Positions 7,024 through 15,718 of a stretch of DNA of 20,414 nt are shown here, piece after piece. The DNA comes from F23-B02 sp963590435 (GTDB taxonomy: Bacteria; Bacillota; Clostridia; Oscillospirales; Oscillospiraceae). A program made the position numbers and the translations under genes. The stretch spans positions 1 to 20,414 of the forward strand of contig CAVAPG010000025.1 of the NCBI GenBank assembly GCA_963590435.1. Reading direction: 5' to 3'. The number at the start of each line of letters is the position of its first letter. The first letter of the stretch is position 1. The notes beneath the pieces are model-generated. The model saw nothing but the letters and a program-made list of their open reading frames with translations. It searched no databases and was not told the origin of the DNA.

Positions 7024-7051
7024 AGTATACCCCGTTTTTTTCGATTTTCAA
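7024..7051 (-). promoter_or_regulatory. Promoter of the LysR regulator gene
   Basis: Read on the minus strand: TTGAAA (7051-7046), a 16-bp spacer and TATACT (7029-7024), each hexamer matching five of six consensus bases. The transcript would start near 7016 and carry the palindrome at 6977-6995 in its leader. Confidence 0.6.
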
Positions 7052-7073
7052 GTTATTTTCGCCAAATTGCCGC

Positions 7074-7102
7074 TTGCTTTGCATTTTTTCCGCGCCTATA
7101 AT
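7074..7102 (+). promoter_or_regulatory. Promoter of the putP-type symporter
   Basis: TTGCTT (7074-7079), a 17-bp spacer and a perfect TATAAT (7097-7102). The expected start site is near 7109, about 29 bases before the ATG at 7138. The -35 is weak, consistent with a need for an activator. Confidence 0.6.
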
Positions 7103-7137
7103 TCTATCATCGTTTAAAAATGAATGGAGAGAGAAAC

Positions 7138-8673
7138 ATGTCAGCTAATATTATATGCATTCTCATAGCTATTGTCGTCTACCTTGTCGGCATGGTTGCT
7201 ATCGGCGCTTACTATTCCAAGGGTCAGTCCGATGCGCACGAGTTCTATCTCGGTGGCAGGAAGCTCGGACCTATTGTCACGGCCCTTTCCACCGAGGCCT
7301 CGGACATGAGCGCGTATCTGCTTATGGGCGTCCCCGGTCTTGCATTCTTCTGCGGCGTTGCGGAAGCCAGCTGGACTGCCATCGGTCTTGCAATCGGCAC
7401 TTACCTCAACTGGCTGATCGTCGCAAAGCGTCTGCGCCGCTACTCGGTGCGTCTGGGCGCACTGACACTGCCTGAGTACATTTCACGCCGCTTCTATGAC
7501 GACACCAAGCTCATCGAGCTTCTGGGTGCTGTCACGATTATCGTTTTCTATGTTCCCTATACCGCGTCCGGCTTTTCCGCCTGCGGCAAGCTGTTCGGAA
7601 CGCTGTTTGGCTTTGACTATGTCCCCGCAATGATCGTCAGCGCAATCGTAATCGTTGCCTACACCGCCGGCGGCGGATTCAAGGCGGCATCGGTAACGAG
7701 CCTTATTCAGAGTCTTATCATGGTCTTTGCTCTGGCAGTTGTGCTTATCTTCGGCATAAGCTCAGCCGGCGGCTGGGATCAGGTCGTCGCAAACGCGAAG
7801 GCAATCCCCGGATACCTCAGCATGACCGCTTCCACTAATATTATGGCAAGCGAAGCCGGCGAATTCGGCACGCTTAAGATTATATCCACCCTGGCATGGG
7901 CGCTCGGCTACTTCGGCATGCCTCACGTTATTCTGCACTTCATGGCAATCGAGGACGAGAACAAGCTCAAACTCAGCCGCAGAGTAGCCACCGTCTGGGT
8001 TGTCATATCCCTTTCAATCGCGGTTATCATCGGCATAGTCGGTTATTCAATGGCCAAGGCAGAACTCGTCACGATGTTCGGCGATGCATCCTCGGCAGAA
8101 TCCCTGATTGTATCCGTTGCCGCTGTTCTTTCCGAGTACGGCGCGTTCTTCGCCATCCTCTCCGGTCTTGTTCTTGCCGGAATCCTTGCCGCAACGATGT
8201 CCACGGCCGATGTTCAGCTGCTGGCGGCGGCAAGCGCAATCGCGCAGAATATTATCCGCGGTGTTCTCGGCATCGAGCTGAGCGACAAGAAGAGCATGAT
8301 CGTAGCACGTATTACGGTTATCTGCGTTGCAATCTGCGGCATTATCTTCGCGCTTGATCCTACAAGCTCCATTTTCCGCGTGGTTTCATTCGCATGGGCA
8401 GGCTTCGGCGCGACATTCGGTCCTATCGTCCTGTTCTCGCTGTACTGGAAGCGCTGCAACAAGTGGGGCGCGATAGCCGGCATGTTCTCCGGTGCGGCAA
8501 TGGTATTCATCTGGAAATACGCCATTGCTCCTACAGGCGGCGCATTTGCAATCTATGAGCTGCTGCCTGCATTCATCACATCCTGCATCTTCATCGTGGT
8601 TGTTTCCCTGCTCACCAAGGCTCCCGATGCGAAGATTATCGAGGACTTCGAGGCCGTAAACGGCGCAAAATAA
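7138..8673 (+). CDS. putP: Sodium/proline symporter, PutP type (SSS family)
   Basis: A 511-residue inner-membrane Na+/solute symporter of the SSS family, predicted to import L-proline with sodium. PutP-type signatures are in order: STEASDMSAYLLMGVPG in the second transmembrane helix (51-67; D56 corresponds to the Na+-site Asp), GGGFKA (178-183), GYFGMPHVILHFMA (257-270), MSTADVQLL (354-362, with the adjacent Ser-Thr of the Na+/proline site) and FAWAGFGATFGPIVLFS (418-434). About 13 hydrophobic segments and a normal length. ATG at 7120 is also in frame, but GGAGAGAG at 7125-7132 points to 7138. It is divergent from a LysR regulator and ends in a strong terminator, so it is a single-gene unit. 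Proline is the best guess; a related substrate is possible. Confidence 0.88.
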   Translation: MSANIICILIAIVVYLVGMVAIGAYYSKGQSDAHEFYLGGRKLGPIVTALSTEASDMSAYLLMGVPGLAFFCGVAEASWTAIGLAIGTYLNWLIVAKRLRRYSVRLGALTLPEYISRRFYDDTKLIELLGAVTIIVFYVPYTASGFSACGKLFGTLFGFDYVPAMIVSAIVIVAYTAGGGFKAASVTSLIQSLIMVFALAVVLIFGISSAGGWDQVVANAKAIPGYLSMTASTNIMASEAGEFGTLKIISTLAWALGYFGMPHVILHFMAIEDENKLKLSRRVATVWVVISLSIAVIIGIVGYSMAKAELVTMFGDASSAESLIVSVAAVLSEYGAFFAILSGLVLAGILAATMSTADVQLLAAASAIAQNIIRGVLGIELSDKKSMIVARITVICVAICGIIFALDPTSSIFRVVSFAWAGFGATFGPIVLFSLYWKRCNKWGAIAGMFSGAAMVFIWKYAIAPTGGAFAIYELLPAFITSCIFIVVVSLLTKAPDAKIIEDFEAVNGAK

Positions 8674-8695
8674 AAAGCCCGCAAAACATTATAAG

Positions 8696-8729
8696 GGGTC
8701 TTGCTTAGTTATAAGCAAGACCCTTTTTT
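8696..8729 (+). terminator. Rho-independent terminator of putP
   Basis: GGGTCTTGCTT (8696-8706), loop AGTTAT, AAGCAAGACCC (8713-8723), followed by a T-run to 8729. A perfect 11-bp stem and U-run make this the clearest terminator in the window. It sits between convergent putP and bioY; on the minus strand the U-run is poor. Confidence 0.9.
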
Positions 8730-8736
8730 ATTAATC

Positions 8737-9267
8737 TTAATCTATATTGATATGTTTGCCGATGAGCTTATCTGTCAGAAAGGCAAGGGCTATTTTGACG
8801 GCGTCCGGAATTATAAACGGAAGTACGCACATGCCGATGGCGGCGGCCCAGTTTATGCTGCTTGTTCTCGAATACACCTCGACAAACCAGACCGTTCCGA
8901 AGGCATAGCACAAAACAAGTCCCACGGCAAGCGATGCCGCCTTTACCCAAATGCTCCTGCCGAGGAGCTTTTCGCACAGCCAATAGCACAAAGCCGTAAA
9001 CAGAAAGCCTATTATATATCCCCCGCTCGGTCCGAGCAGTCTGCCGATGCCGCCGGTGAAATTGGAAAACACGGGAAGCCCCGCGGCACCGAGCGCGATA
9101 TATACTGCCACGGCAATGCTGCCGCGCCTTCCTCCGAGCAGCAGCAGGGCGGTGAACACCGCATATGTCTGCATGGTAAAAGGAATGGCTGTCGGAACCG
9201 ACAGCCATGAGCAGACAGATATAAGCACTGCCATGAGGGCAATGTAGGTCATGTCTTTGGTCTTCAA
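8737..9267 (-). CDS. bioY: Biotin transporter BioY (ECF S-component)
   Basis: A 176-residue membrane protein, the substrate-binding S-component for biotin uptake, with six hydrophobic segments. BioY features are FTMQTYAVFTALLLLGGRRG (29-48), the GLPVFSNFTGGIGRLLGPSGGY block (about 63-84, described in part) and an Asp in the last third (PFIIPDAVK). It must borrow the ATPase pair and EcfT encoded elsewhere, since none is nearby. The start is TTG at 9267: GAGGT eight bases ahead and the family N-terminus MKTKDM fit, whereas the first ATG (9252) has no ribosome binding site. It is last in the minus-strand run, 11 bp after nadE, and its ribosome binding site overlaps the nadE stop codon. A biotin transporter has no obvious link to the amide-nitrogen genes ahead of it. 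Confidence 0.92.
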   Translation of the reverse strand: MKTKDMTYIALMAVLISVCSWLSVPTAIPFTMQTYAVFTALLLLGGRRGSIAVAVYIALGAAGLPVFSNFTGGIGRLLGPSGGYIIGFLFTALCYWLCEKLLGRSIWVKAASLAVGLVLCYAFGTVWFVEVYSRTSSINWAAAIGMCVLPFIIPDAVKIALAFLTDKLIGKHINID

Positions 9268-9278
9268 ATATTAATACC

Positions 9279-10001
9279 TCAGAATGTCAGTATACTGCGG
9301 CGCTTATGCTCGCTTCTTGCATGCATACGCTGGATTTTTTCAAGCGCCGTGTCGTCTATTTTACCACCGCCGAGGTAGGTGTCAAGCTCTTTGTATGTAA
9401 AGCCCATTTCGCTCTCGTCGGTCTGTCCGTCAAACAGGCCTGCAGAGGGCGCTTTTTCTATGACGCACTCGGGTGCTTTCAGCCAGCGGAGGAACTCGTA
9501 AATTTCGCTTACGGTCAGATCGTCTATGGGATTGAAGTCGCACGCGCCGTCACCCCATTTGGTAAAGTAGCCGACATAGGCCTCACTGCGGTTTCCCGTA
9601 CCGGCGACGAGGCGGTTTTCAGATGCAGCGACCGCGTACAGCGTTGCCATTCTCAGGCGCGGTGCGATATTCGCTTCGGCGGCATCAGTGAGCTTTGTTA
9701 CGCCCCTTAAAATGTCCTTTTCCGTGTTTTTAACGGCGCTGAGATCGGCATAGCGCGTCTCGATGCCGTACTGCGCGGCGACCGTTTCCCCGTCGCGCTT
9801 GTCTACCGAATAATTGCGGACCGAGGTGCAGGGCATGATTATGCCGACGGTGTTTTCACACGCGGCCTTGCACAGAATTCCGACCAGAGCAGAATCCTTG
9901 CCGCCGGAGTTGCCGTAGACTATGCCCTCGGCTCCGCTCTCACGCACGGCATGACGGATAAACTGAACACGCTGGATATATTCCTTTTCATAGTTTCTCA
10001 T
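9279..10001 (-). CDS. nadE: NH3-dependent NAD+ synthetase
   Basis: A 240-residue cytoplasmic enzyme that amidates deamido-NAD+ (NaAD) with ammonia and ATP, the last step of NAD synthesis. The N-type ATP-pyrophosphatase loop is NSGGKDSA (31-38). GTGNRSEAYVGYFTKWGDGA, DFNPIDDLTVSEIYEF and SAGLFDGQTDESEMGFTYKE are family hallmarks for NaAD and ATP binding. There is no N-terminal nitrilase-like glutaminase domain, so it relies on free ammonia, or on ammonia passed from another protein. Its ATG overlaps the pyrG stop by one base (TAATG), implying coupled translation, with AGGTGAG as the ribosome binding site. It lies in a run of glutamine/ammonia-using genes. Confidence 0.95.
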   Translation of the reverse strand: MRNYEKEYIQRVQFIRHAVRESGAEGIVYGNSGGKDSALVGILCKAACENTVGIIMPCTSVRNYSVDKRDGETVAAQYGIETRYADLSAVKNTEKDILRGVTKLTDAAEANIAPRLRMATLYAVAASENRLVAGTGNRSEAYVGYFTKWGDGACDFNPIDDLTVSEIYEFLRWLKAPECVIEKAPSAGLFDGQTDESEMGFTYKELDTYLGGGKIDDTALEKIQRMHARSEHKRRSILTF

Positions 10002-11602
10002 TATAACTCACCTTTCCCGTCCAGAGCCGACCTGACGAAACCGTTGAACAGCGGATGCGGCTTGTTCGGTCTGCTCTTAAATTCAGGGTGGAACTGGGCG
10101 GCGACAAACCATCTGCACGCCGGATTTTCCACCATTTCGACAAGTGTGCCGTCCGGGCTCATGCCGACAGGCAGAAGACCTCTGGTCACTATCTCCTCGC
10201 GGAAGTCGTTATTGACCTCATATCTGTGGCGGTGGCGCTCATAAATAAGCTCCTCGCCGTAGTATTCGTAAGCCCTGCTCTCCGGTGTCAGAACGCAGGG
10301 GTACTTGCCCAGGCGCATCGTGCCGCCCTTTGCGGTTATCCCCTGCTGCTCGGGCATGAGTGCGATGACCGGATGCTTTGAATCGGCGGTAAACTCGGCA
10401 GAGTTTGCGTCCGCCCAGCCGAGGACATTGCGGGCAAATTCTATAACGGCAATCTGAAGTCCGAGGCATATGCCCAGATACGGAACATTTTCCTCGCGTG
10501 CGTACTTCGCGGCGAGAATCATTCCCTCAATGCCGCGGTCGCCGAAGCCGCCGGGGACGAGAATACCGTCGCAGTCACCGAGGACAGAAGCTGTATTGTT
10601 CTCATTGAGCTCCTCGGAGTCAACCCATTTTATCTCCATAACCGCGTCATTTGCCGCAGCCGCGTGATTTAGCGATTCGGCAACCGAAAGATATGCATCA
10701 TGCAGCTGAACATACTTGCCGACAAGCGCTATCTTCACCTTGCGGTGCGCGCCTTTTATTCTTTCGACCATTGAAGTCCACTCGTCAAGATCCGGCTCCC
10801 GGCACTCCAGTCCGAGTCTGCTGCACACGACCTTTGACAGTCCCTCGCGCTCCAAAAGCAGCGGAGCTTCATACAGCGTGGATGCCGTGGCGTTTTGAAT
10901 TACGCACTCGGGCTCGACATTGCAGAACAGCGCAATTTTGCGGCGAATGTCATCGCTGATCGGCGCATCCGTGCGGCAGACGAGAATGTCCGGCTGAATT
11001 CCAACGGACAGAAGCTCCTTTACCGAATGCTGGGTCGGCTTGCTTTTGAGCTCACCCGTTCCCGGAATCTGAACTATCAGCGGAACGTGGATAAACAGCA
11101 CATTCCGGCGGCCCTTTTCGACTGCGATCTGGCGTATTGCCTCAAGAAACGGCTGGCTTTCTATATCGCCGACCGTGCCGCCTATCTCGCAGATAAGGAC
11201 ATCTATATCCTCGTTTTCCATTGCGTATACGCTGCGCTTTATCTCATCGGTGACATGCGGAATTATCTGCACCGTGCCGCCAAGATATCCGCCCTGGCGC
11301 TCGCGGTTGAGAACATTCCAGTAAATTCGCCCTGCGGAAACCGAGGAGTTCCCGCTCAGGCTCTCGTCAACGAAACGCTCATAATGGCCGAGGTCGAGGT
11401 CGGTTTCCGCACCGTCGTCTGTTACGAACACTTCACCGTGCTGATACGGGCTCATTGTGCCCGGGTCGACATTGAGATACGGGTCGAATTTCTGGTTTTT
11501 AACCCTGAGTCCGCGCTGCTTTAACAATCTTCCGAGCGAGGCCGCGCATATTCCCTTGCCCAGTCCCGATACTACTCCGCCTGTTACAAATACATACTTC
11601 AT
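10001..11602 (-). CDS. pyrG: CTP synthase (glutamine hydrolysing)
   Basis: A 533-residue enzyme making CTP from UTP, ATP and glutamine. The N-terminal amidoligase domain starts with the phosphate loop TGGVVSGLGKGI; the glutaminase domain has the oxyanion PGGFGDRG, the nucleophile Cys 379 in GICLGLQ, and the His505/Glu507 pair in QFHPEF. Length is normal. Two in-frame ATGs exist, at 11608 and 11602. GAGAGAG lies only three bases before the first but nine before the second, so 11602 is preferred; the difference is two residues. It follows glnN after 58 bp of very AT-rich DNA without a terminator, so it may be read from the asnB promoter, though a promoter of its own is not excluded. No GGGCTC-type reiterative pyrG leader is seen. 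Confidence 0.96.
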   Translation of the reverse strand: MKYVFVTGGVVSGLGKGICAASLGRLLKQRGLRVKNQKFDPYLNVDPGTMSPYQHGEVFVTDDGAETDLDLGHYERFVDESLSGNSSVSAGRIYWNVLNRERQGGYLGGTVQIIPHVTDEIKRSVYAMENEDIDVLICEIGGTVGDIESQPFLEAIRQIAVEKGRRNVLFIHVPLIVQIPGTGELKSKPTQHSVKELLSVGIQPDILVCRTDAPISDDIRRKIALFCNVEPECVIQNATASTLYEAPLLLEREGLSKVVCSRLGLECREPDLDEWTSMVERIKGAHRKVKIALVGKYVQLHDAYLSVAESLNHAAAANDAVMEIKWVDSEELNENNTASVLGDCDGILVPGGFGDRGIEGMILAAKYAREENVPYLGICLGLQIAVIEFARNVLGWADANSAEFTADSKHPVIALMPEQQGITAKGGTMRLGKYPCVLTPESRAYEYYGEELIYERHRHRYEVNNDFREEIVTRGLLPVGMSPDGTLVEMVENPACRWFVAAQFHPEFKSRPNKPHPLFNGFVRSALDGKGEL

Positions 11603-11660
11603 CGTCATTTACTCTCTCATTTTTTATTATTTATTATTTAAATTATTCTTCCGCACATGC

Positions 11661-13760
11661 TCAGACCGAGAAGAGCATATCGTAATAGCTCGGATACGGC
11701 CAGTATTCGGTCGCGGTCAGGGTCTCGAGCTTATCGATGACGGTGCGCATATCCTCCATCTTGAGGAACACCTCATCGTGATAATATTTCATAAGCTCCT
11801 CGTTTCCGACATTCGGTGCGGTCTCGAGCGCCGATTTGAGCGACACCATCTTATCGAGCAGGCTTTCGTTCAGGCTGCTGAGCGTACCTATGAGCGCGCT
11901 CTCGACACGGCACGGGACATCCGGAAGGGCTTCGCGCTTCTTCGTAAGGGTTGAGCTCAGCTGCGCCGTGTATTCCGAAACCGCGTTGAGGATGCCGTGC
12001 TGCACCATATCGACAAGCGTCTCGCCTTCGATGGCAATCACCTTGCAGTATTGCTCCATGTGTATCTCATTGCGCGCCGCGATCTCCGTCTCGGTATATA
12101 CGCCGTACTTGGTCAGAAGCTCAACGTTTTTCGGAAGCATGTATTCCGGCAGTGCGGTTGACGAGTTTTTCAGATTCTTAAGTCCGCGCTTTTCGGCCTC
12201 ACGGACCCAGCTGTCATCATATCCGTTTCCGGCAAACAAGATGCGGCCGTGCTCGGTGAAGGTGCGCTTTATAAGCTCATGCAGTGCCGATGTGAAGTCC
12301 GGTGCCTTTTCGAGCTCATCGGCAAACTTGCACAGGGAGTCTGCCATGATAGTGTTCAGAACCGTTGTCGGTCCGGCTATCGACTGGCTTGAGCCCGGCA
12401 TGCGAAATTCGAATTTATTTCCCGTAAACGCGACGGGTGATGTGCGGTTGCGGTCTGTTGTGTCACGCGGGATAGGCGGCAGGACATCAACGCCTATGCG
12501 CAGGCTGCTTTTACTCTTTTCGGTGTATCCGGTATCGTTGACGATTGAGTCGACGATTGCTTCAAGCTCCTCACCCAGAAAGACCGAAATTATGGCCGGA
12601 GGTGCCTCCTGAGCACCGAGGCGGTGGTCATTTCCCGCGAAGGCTACCGAGCATCTGAGCAGCTCCTGATACTCATCGACACCTCTGACAAATGCCGCAA
12701 GGAACAGCAGGAACTGTGCGTTCTGACTCGGGGTTTTTCCCGGGGAGAAAAGATTCTCTCCGGTGTCCGTTCCAAGCGACCAGTTGTTGTGCTTGCCTGA
12801 GCCGTTCACGCCGGCGAAGGGTTTTTCGTGCAGCAGACAGACAAGACCGTGGCGGTCGGCAACCTTCTGCATAATCTCCATGCTTATCTGGTTCTGATCG
12901 TTTGCGGTGTTTGCATCGGAGTAAATCGGCGCCATCTCGTGCTGTGCCGGAGCGACCTCGTTATGACGGGTTTTTGAATACACGCCGAGCTTCCACAGCT
13001 CCTCATCGAGGTCCTGCATATATTCGGCAACACGCGGACGAATTGTTCCGAAATAGTGATCCTCAAGCTCCTGACCCTTCGGAGGCTTCGAGCCGAACAG
13101 CGTTCTGCCGCACAGTCTCAGATCCTCGCGCTGCAGAAACAGCTCCTTGTCAATAAGAAAATACTCCTGCTCCGGTCCGACTGATGCCACGACCTTCTGC
13201 GTCTGACCGTCGCCGAACAGGCGAAGGATACGCAGTGCCTGACGGTTCACCGCGTCGCACGAGCGCAGCAGCGGCGTTTTCTTATCCAGAGCTTCTCCGG
13301 AATATGAGCAGAACACGGTCGGTATGCACAGCGTTCCGTCCTTTATAAATGCAAAAGCCGTCGGATCCCACGCGCTGTAGCCGCGTGCCTCAAAGGTTGC
13401 GCGCAGTCCGCCGGAGGGGAAGCTCGAAGCATCGGGCTCGCCGCGCACCAGCTCCTTGCCGGAGAATTCCATTGTTATCGCGCCGCCGCCTGCAGGAGAT
13501 ATGAAGCTGTCGTGCTTCTCGGCGGTTATGCCGGTCAGCGGCTGAAACCAGTGAGTATAGTGTGTTGCGCCGTTTTCCAGTGCCCACTGCTTCATGCCCT
13601 CGGCAATGCCGTCGGCGACTTCAAGAGTAAGCGGTTTGCCGTCGGAAAGGCAGTTTTTCCACTCCCGGAAGTATTTTTCCTCGACGTATTTACGCATCGT
13701 GCGTTCGTTGAACACGCAGCTGCCGAACAGCTCGGGTATTTTCTTTACTTCTCTGCTCAT
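11661..13760 (-). CDS. glnN: Type III glutamine synthetase (GSIII)
   Basis: A 699-residue ATP-dependent glutamate-ammonia ligase of the large GSIII class, known from Bacteroides, cyanobacteria and Clostridia. The GSIII N-terminal domain (FGSCVFNERTM, about 12-22) precedes the catalytic part. Metal and substrate motifs are GPEQEYF (195-201), the signature KPFAGVNGSGKHNNWS (313-328), DRNRTSPVAF (436-445) and NKFEFRMPGSS (448-458). A C-terminal helical region completes the protein, and the length is typical. The start at 13760 has AAAGGAGG nearby. It sits 15 bp behind asnB, so Gln is made beside an enzyme that spends it. If co-transcribed, GlnN is under the Asn T-box, an unusual input for a glutamine synthetase. 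No adenylylation site or GlnR box is evident. Confidence 0.95.
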   Translation of the reverse strand: MSREVKKIPELFGSCVFNERTMRKYVEEKYFREWKNCLSDGKPLTLEVADGIAEGMKQWALENGATHYTHWFQPLTGITAEKHDSFISPAGGGAITMEFSGKELVRGEPDASSFPSGGLRATFEARGYSAWDPTAFAFIKDGTLCIPTVFCSYSGEALDKKTPLLRSCDAVNRQALRILRLFGDGQTQKVVASVGPEQEYFLIDKELFLQREDLRLCGRTLFGSKPPKGQELEDHYFGTIRPRVAEYMQDLDEELWKLGVYSKTRHNEVAPAQHEMAPIYSDANTANDQNQISMEIMQKVADRHGLVCLLHEKPFAGVNGSGKHNNWSLGTDTGENLFSPGKTPSQNAQFLLFLAAFVRGVDEYQELLRCSVAFAGNDHRLGAQEAPPAIISVFLGEELEAIVDSIVNDTGYTEKSKSSLRIGVDVLPPIPRDTTDRNRTSPVAFTGNKFEFRMPGSSQSIAGPTTVLNTIMADSLCKFADELEKAPDFTSALHELIKRTFTEHGRILFAGNGYDDSWVREAEKRGLKNLKNSSTALPEYMLPKNVELLTKYGVYTETEIAARNEIHMEQYCKVIAIEGETLVDMVQHGILNAVSEYTAQLSSTLTKKREALPDVPCRVESALIGTLSSLNESLLDKMVSLKSALETAPNVGNEELMKYYHDEVFLKMEDMRTVIDKLETLTATEYWPYPSYYDMLFSV

Positions 13761-13775
13761 GGTTTTATCCTCCTT

Positions 13776-15356
13776 TTATTTTCCGCTCGCGCCGTAGTTC
13801 TTCAGAACTCGTGCGGAGGGGTCATCAACATTGCAGCCCGGCCATGTCTTGTTCGGCATCCAGAAATCCTTGATCATCTTTGCCTGACCGGGGTAGTATT
13901 TCTCAAATATATCTCTATACAGAAGGCTCTCTTTGGTAAAGGGAGTCGCAAAATCGTATTTCTTACATCCTGCCTTGAACTCATCATCGGAATAAACACT
14001 GTCGGCATAAGCCTTGAGATCATCAACCATCGAATGGCCGACTGCATCCGAAAATGCCGCCTTCTGACGCCAGAGTATCTCATCGGGGAGAATTCCGTCC
14101 TTCTCAAATGCGCGGCGCAGAAGATATTTGCCCATGTCATAGGTGTTCATCTTCATCTTCGGGTCAATGCTCATGACATATCTGACGAAATCGAGATCTC
14201 CAAAGGGCACACGCGCCTCAAGCGAGTTTACGGATATGCAGCGGTCGGCGCGCAGAACATCATACATATGAAGCTCATCGACTCTTTTCTTCGCTTCACG
14301 CTGGAACTCCTCCGGAGACGGGGCAAAGTCTGTGTATTTATATCCGAACAGCTCATCGGATATCTCGCCCGTCAGCAGAACGCGCACATCGGTTCTCTCA
14401 TGGATTGCCTTGCAGCAAAGATACATTCCCATGCTCGCGCGGATAGTGGTTATATCATAGGTTCCCAGCATCGCGATGACCTCTTCGAGGGAGGCGATTA
14501 CCTCATCGCGCGTCATTATGACCTCAGTATGCTCCGAGCCTATAAATTCCGCCACCCTGCGTGCATATTTAAGATCAATCGGGTCCTGATCCATGCCTAT
14601 GGCAAATGTGCGGATTTTTTTGCCCAGCAGCTTTGCCGATATCGCACACACAAGGCTCGAATCAAGTCCGCCGGACAGCAGGAAGCCGAGAGGCGCGTCC
14701 GCGTCGAGGCGCTTTTCAACGCCTGCAATGAGCTTTTCGCGAATCTTGCCGCAGACGGTGTCGATATCGTCGTCTGAATACTCCGAGACGCTCGTAAGAT
14801 CGGCATAACGCGTAAATCTGCCGTCGGCATAATAATGTCCCGGAGGGAACGGCATAATGTCATCGCACAGGCCGACAAGGTTTTTGGCCTCACTTGCAAA
14901 AACAATGCTTCCGTCGGAATAATGTCCGTAATACAGCGGACGGATTCCTATGGGATCGCGTGCGGCAATGAGCTGTTTCTTTTTGCCGTCATAGATTATC
15001 ATGGCAAACTCGGCATCGAGCTTTTTGAACATCTCAAGCCCGTATTCGTGATACAGCGGCAGGATAATTTCGCAGTCGGATTCGCTTTTGAAGCTGTACT
15101 TTGACTTCAGCTCCTCGCGGAGCTGTCGGAAGCCGTACAATTCGCCGTTGCAGACAACGGCATCGTCTCCGAGATGAAACGGCTGCATGCCGCTGTCGTC
15201 AAGACCCATGATCGACAGTCTGTGAAAGCCCAGCACAGCCGTGGGCAGGGTCTCCATTTGCGTTGCGTCCGGTCCGCGTGAAACCGTCCGGTCAAAATAC
15301 TCTCTGACCGATTGAGCAGAAAGCTCCTTGCTTGTGAAACCGATGATTGAACACAT
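13776..15356 (-). CDS. asnB: Asparagine synthetase B (glutamine hydrolysing)
   Basis: A 526-residue enzyme making asparagine from aspartate, ATP and glutamine. The N-terminal Ntn glutaminase begins MCSIIGF, so Cys2 becomes the nucleophile after Met removal; RGPD (27-30) and NGELYG (70-75) bind glutamine. The ATP-pyrophosphatase loop of the synthetase domain is SGGLDSS (228-234), and ARDPIGIRPLYYG lies near the domain boundary. Length is in the normal range. A T-box leader with an Asn specifier precedes it and a GGAGGTG site lies ten bases before the ATG. It leads the run asnB-glnN-pyrG-nadE-bioY. Regulation by uncharged tRNA-Asn therefore fits the product. Confidence 0.96.
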   Translation of the reverse strand: MCSIIGFTSKELSAQSVREYFDRTVSRGPDATQMETLPTAVLGFHRLSIMGLDDSGMQPFHLGDDAVVCNGELYGFRQLREELKSKYSFKSESDCEIILPLYHEYGLEMFKKLDAEFAMIIYDGKKKQLIAARDPIGIRPLYYGHYSDGSIVFASEAKNLVGLCDDIMPFPPGHYYADGRFTRYADLTSVSEYSDDDIDTVCGKIREKLIAGVEKRLDADAPLGFLLSGGLDSSLVCAISAKLLGKKIRTFAIGMDQDPIDLKYARRVAEFIGSEHTEVIMTRDEVIASLEEVIAMLGTYDITTIRASMGMYLCCKAIHERTDVRVLLTGEISDELFGYKYTDFAPSPEEFQREAKKRVDELHMYDVLRADRCISVNSLEARVPFGDLDFVRYVMSIDPKMKMNTYDMGKYLLRRAFEKDGILPDEILWRQKAAFSDAVGHSMVDDLKAYADSVYSDDEFKAGCKKYDFATPFTKESLLYRDIFEKYYPGQAKMIKDFWMPNKTWPGCNVDDPSARVLKNYGASGK

Positions 15357-15381
15357 AAAAAATACACCTCCGAATTTTTGG

Positions 15382-15634
15382 GCAGCTATCCCTAAACTTT
15401 AGGACGAATAGCTGCAAATCCGCGGTGCCACCTAACTTACTGCCGAAGCAATCACTTTTGCGGGCTCAATCAAGCCCTCGTGCCTTAACGCCGCACTCCG
15501 CGTCTCTCCTAATCGGCTGTCCTTTCAGATTGCTGCTGATAAAGTGTTATTCACTCATCCTACGACATCGGGATCACACCATCCCCGATTCTCTGCGGTC
15601 AAGCATATGAGCTACTTGTCTTCGTCATAGCATT
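15382..15634 (-). promoter_or_regulatory. T-box riboswitch, Asn specifier, leader of asnB
   Basis: Read on the minus strand. Stem I begins near 15630 (TGCTATGACGAAGACAAGTA) and its base pairs with TTATCAGCA near 15541. It carries the AGAGA motif near 15595-15591 and the apical GATGGTGTGA. The specifier loop reads GAATAACAC with AAC at 15548-15546, hence asparagine. The T-box AGGTGGCACCGCG is at 15433-15421; its AGG and GCG pair with CGTCCT (15406-15401) to form the antiterminator, leaving the seven-base bulge TGGCACC. TGGC matches a GCCA tRNA 3' end, as expected for tRNA-Asn. The competing hairpin is 15415-15382 (GCAGCTAT/ATAGCTGC plus TCCTAAA/TTTAGGG). Oddity: it is followed by CCAAAAATTC, not a U-run. 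Confidence 0.9.
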
Positions 15635-15673
15635 TTCCGTATTAAATTCCGTGCCGTTGTTTATGCTCCCATA

Positions 15674-15718
15674 AAAACTAAATTCTGCCGCAAGAGGAAT
15701 GCGGCAGAATTCAGTTTT
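15674..15718. terminator. Long bidirectional terminator-like hairpin upstream of the T-box
   Basis: AAAACTAAATTCTGCCGCA (15674-15692), loop AGAGGAA, TGCGGCAGAATTCAGTTTT (15700-15718): 19 paired positions with a single A/C mismatch, and U-rich on both strands. It lies between the T-box leader and the divergent LysR gene, where no ordinary transcript should end. Another weaker inverted repeat (ATAAGGT ... ACCTTAT, 15748-15779) lies beside it. I find no convincing asnB promoter between here and the LysR gene; TTTAAT at 15646-15641 is the nearest -10-like box. Confidence 0.55.

Noticed and set aside
13761..13775. Separate promoter for glnN between asnB and glnN
   Set aside because: The 15-bp gap is taken up by the glnN ribosome binding site; no promoter can be placed there.
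13512..14777. A 421-codon plus-strand open frame opposite asnB and the start of glnN
   Set aside because: It spans two real genes on the other strand, whose motifs are complete, and encodes nothing recognisable.
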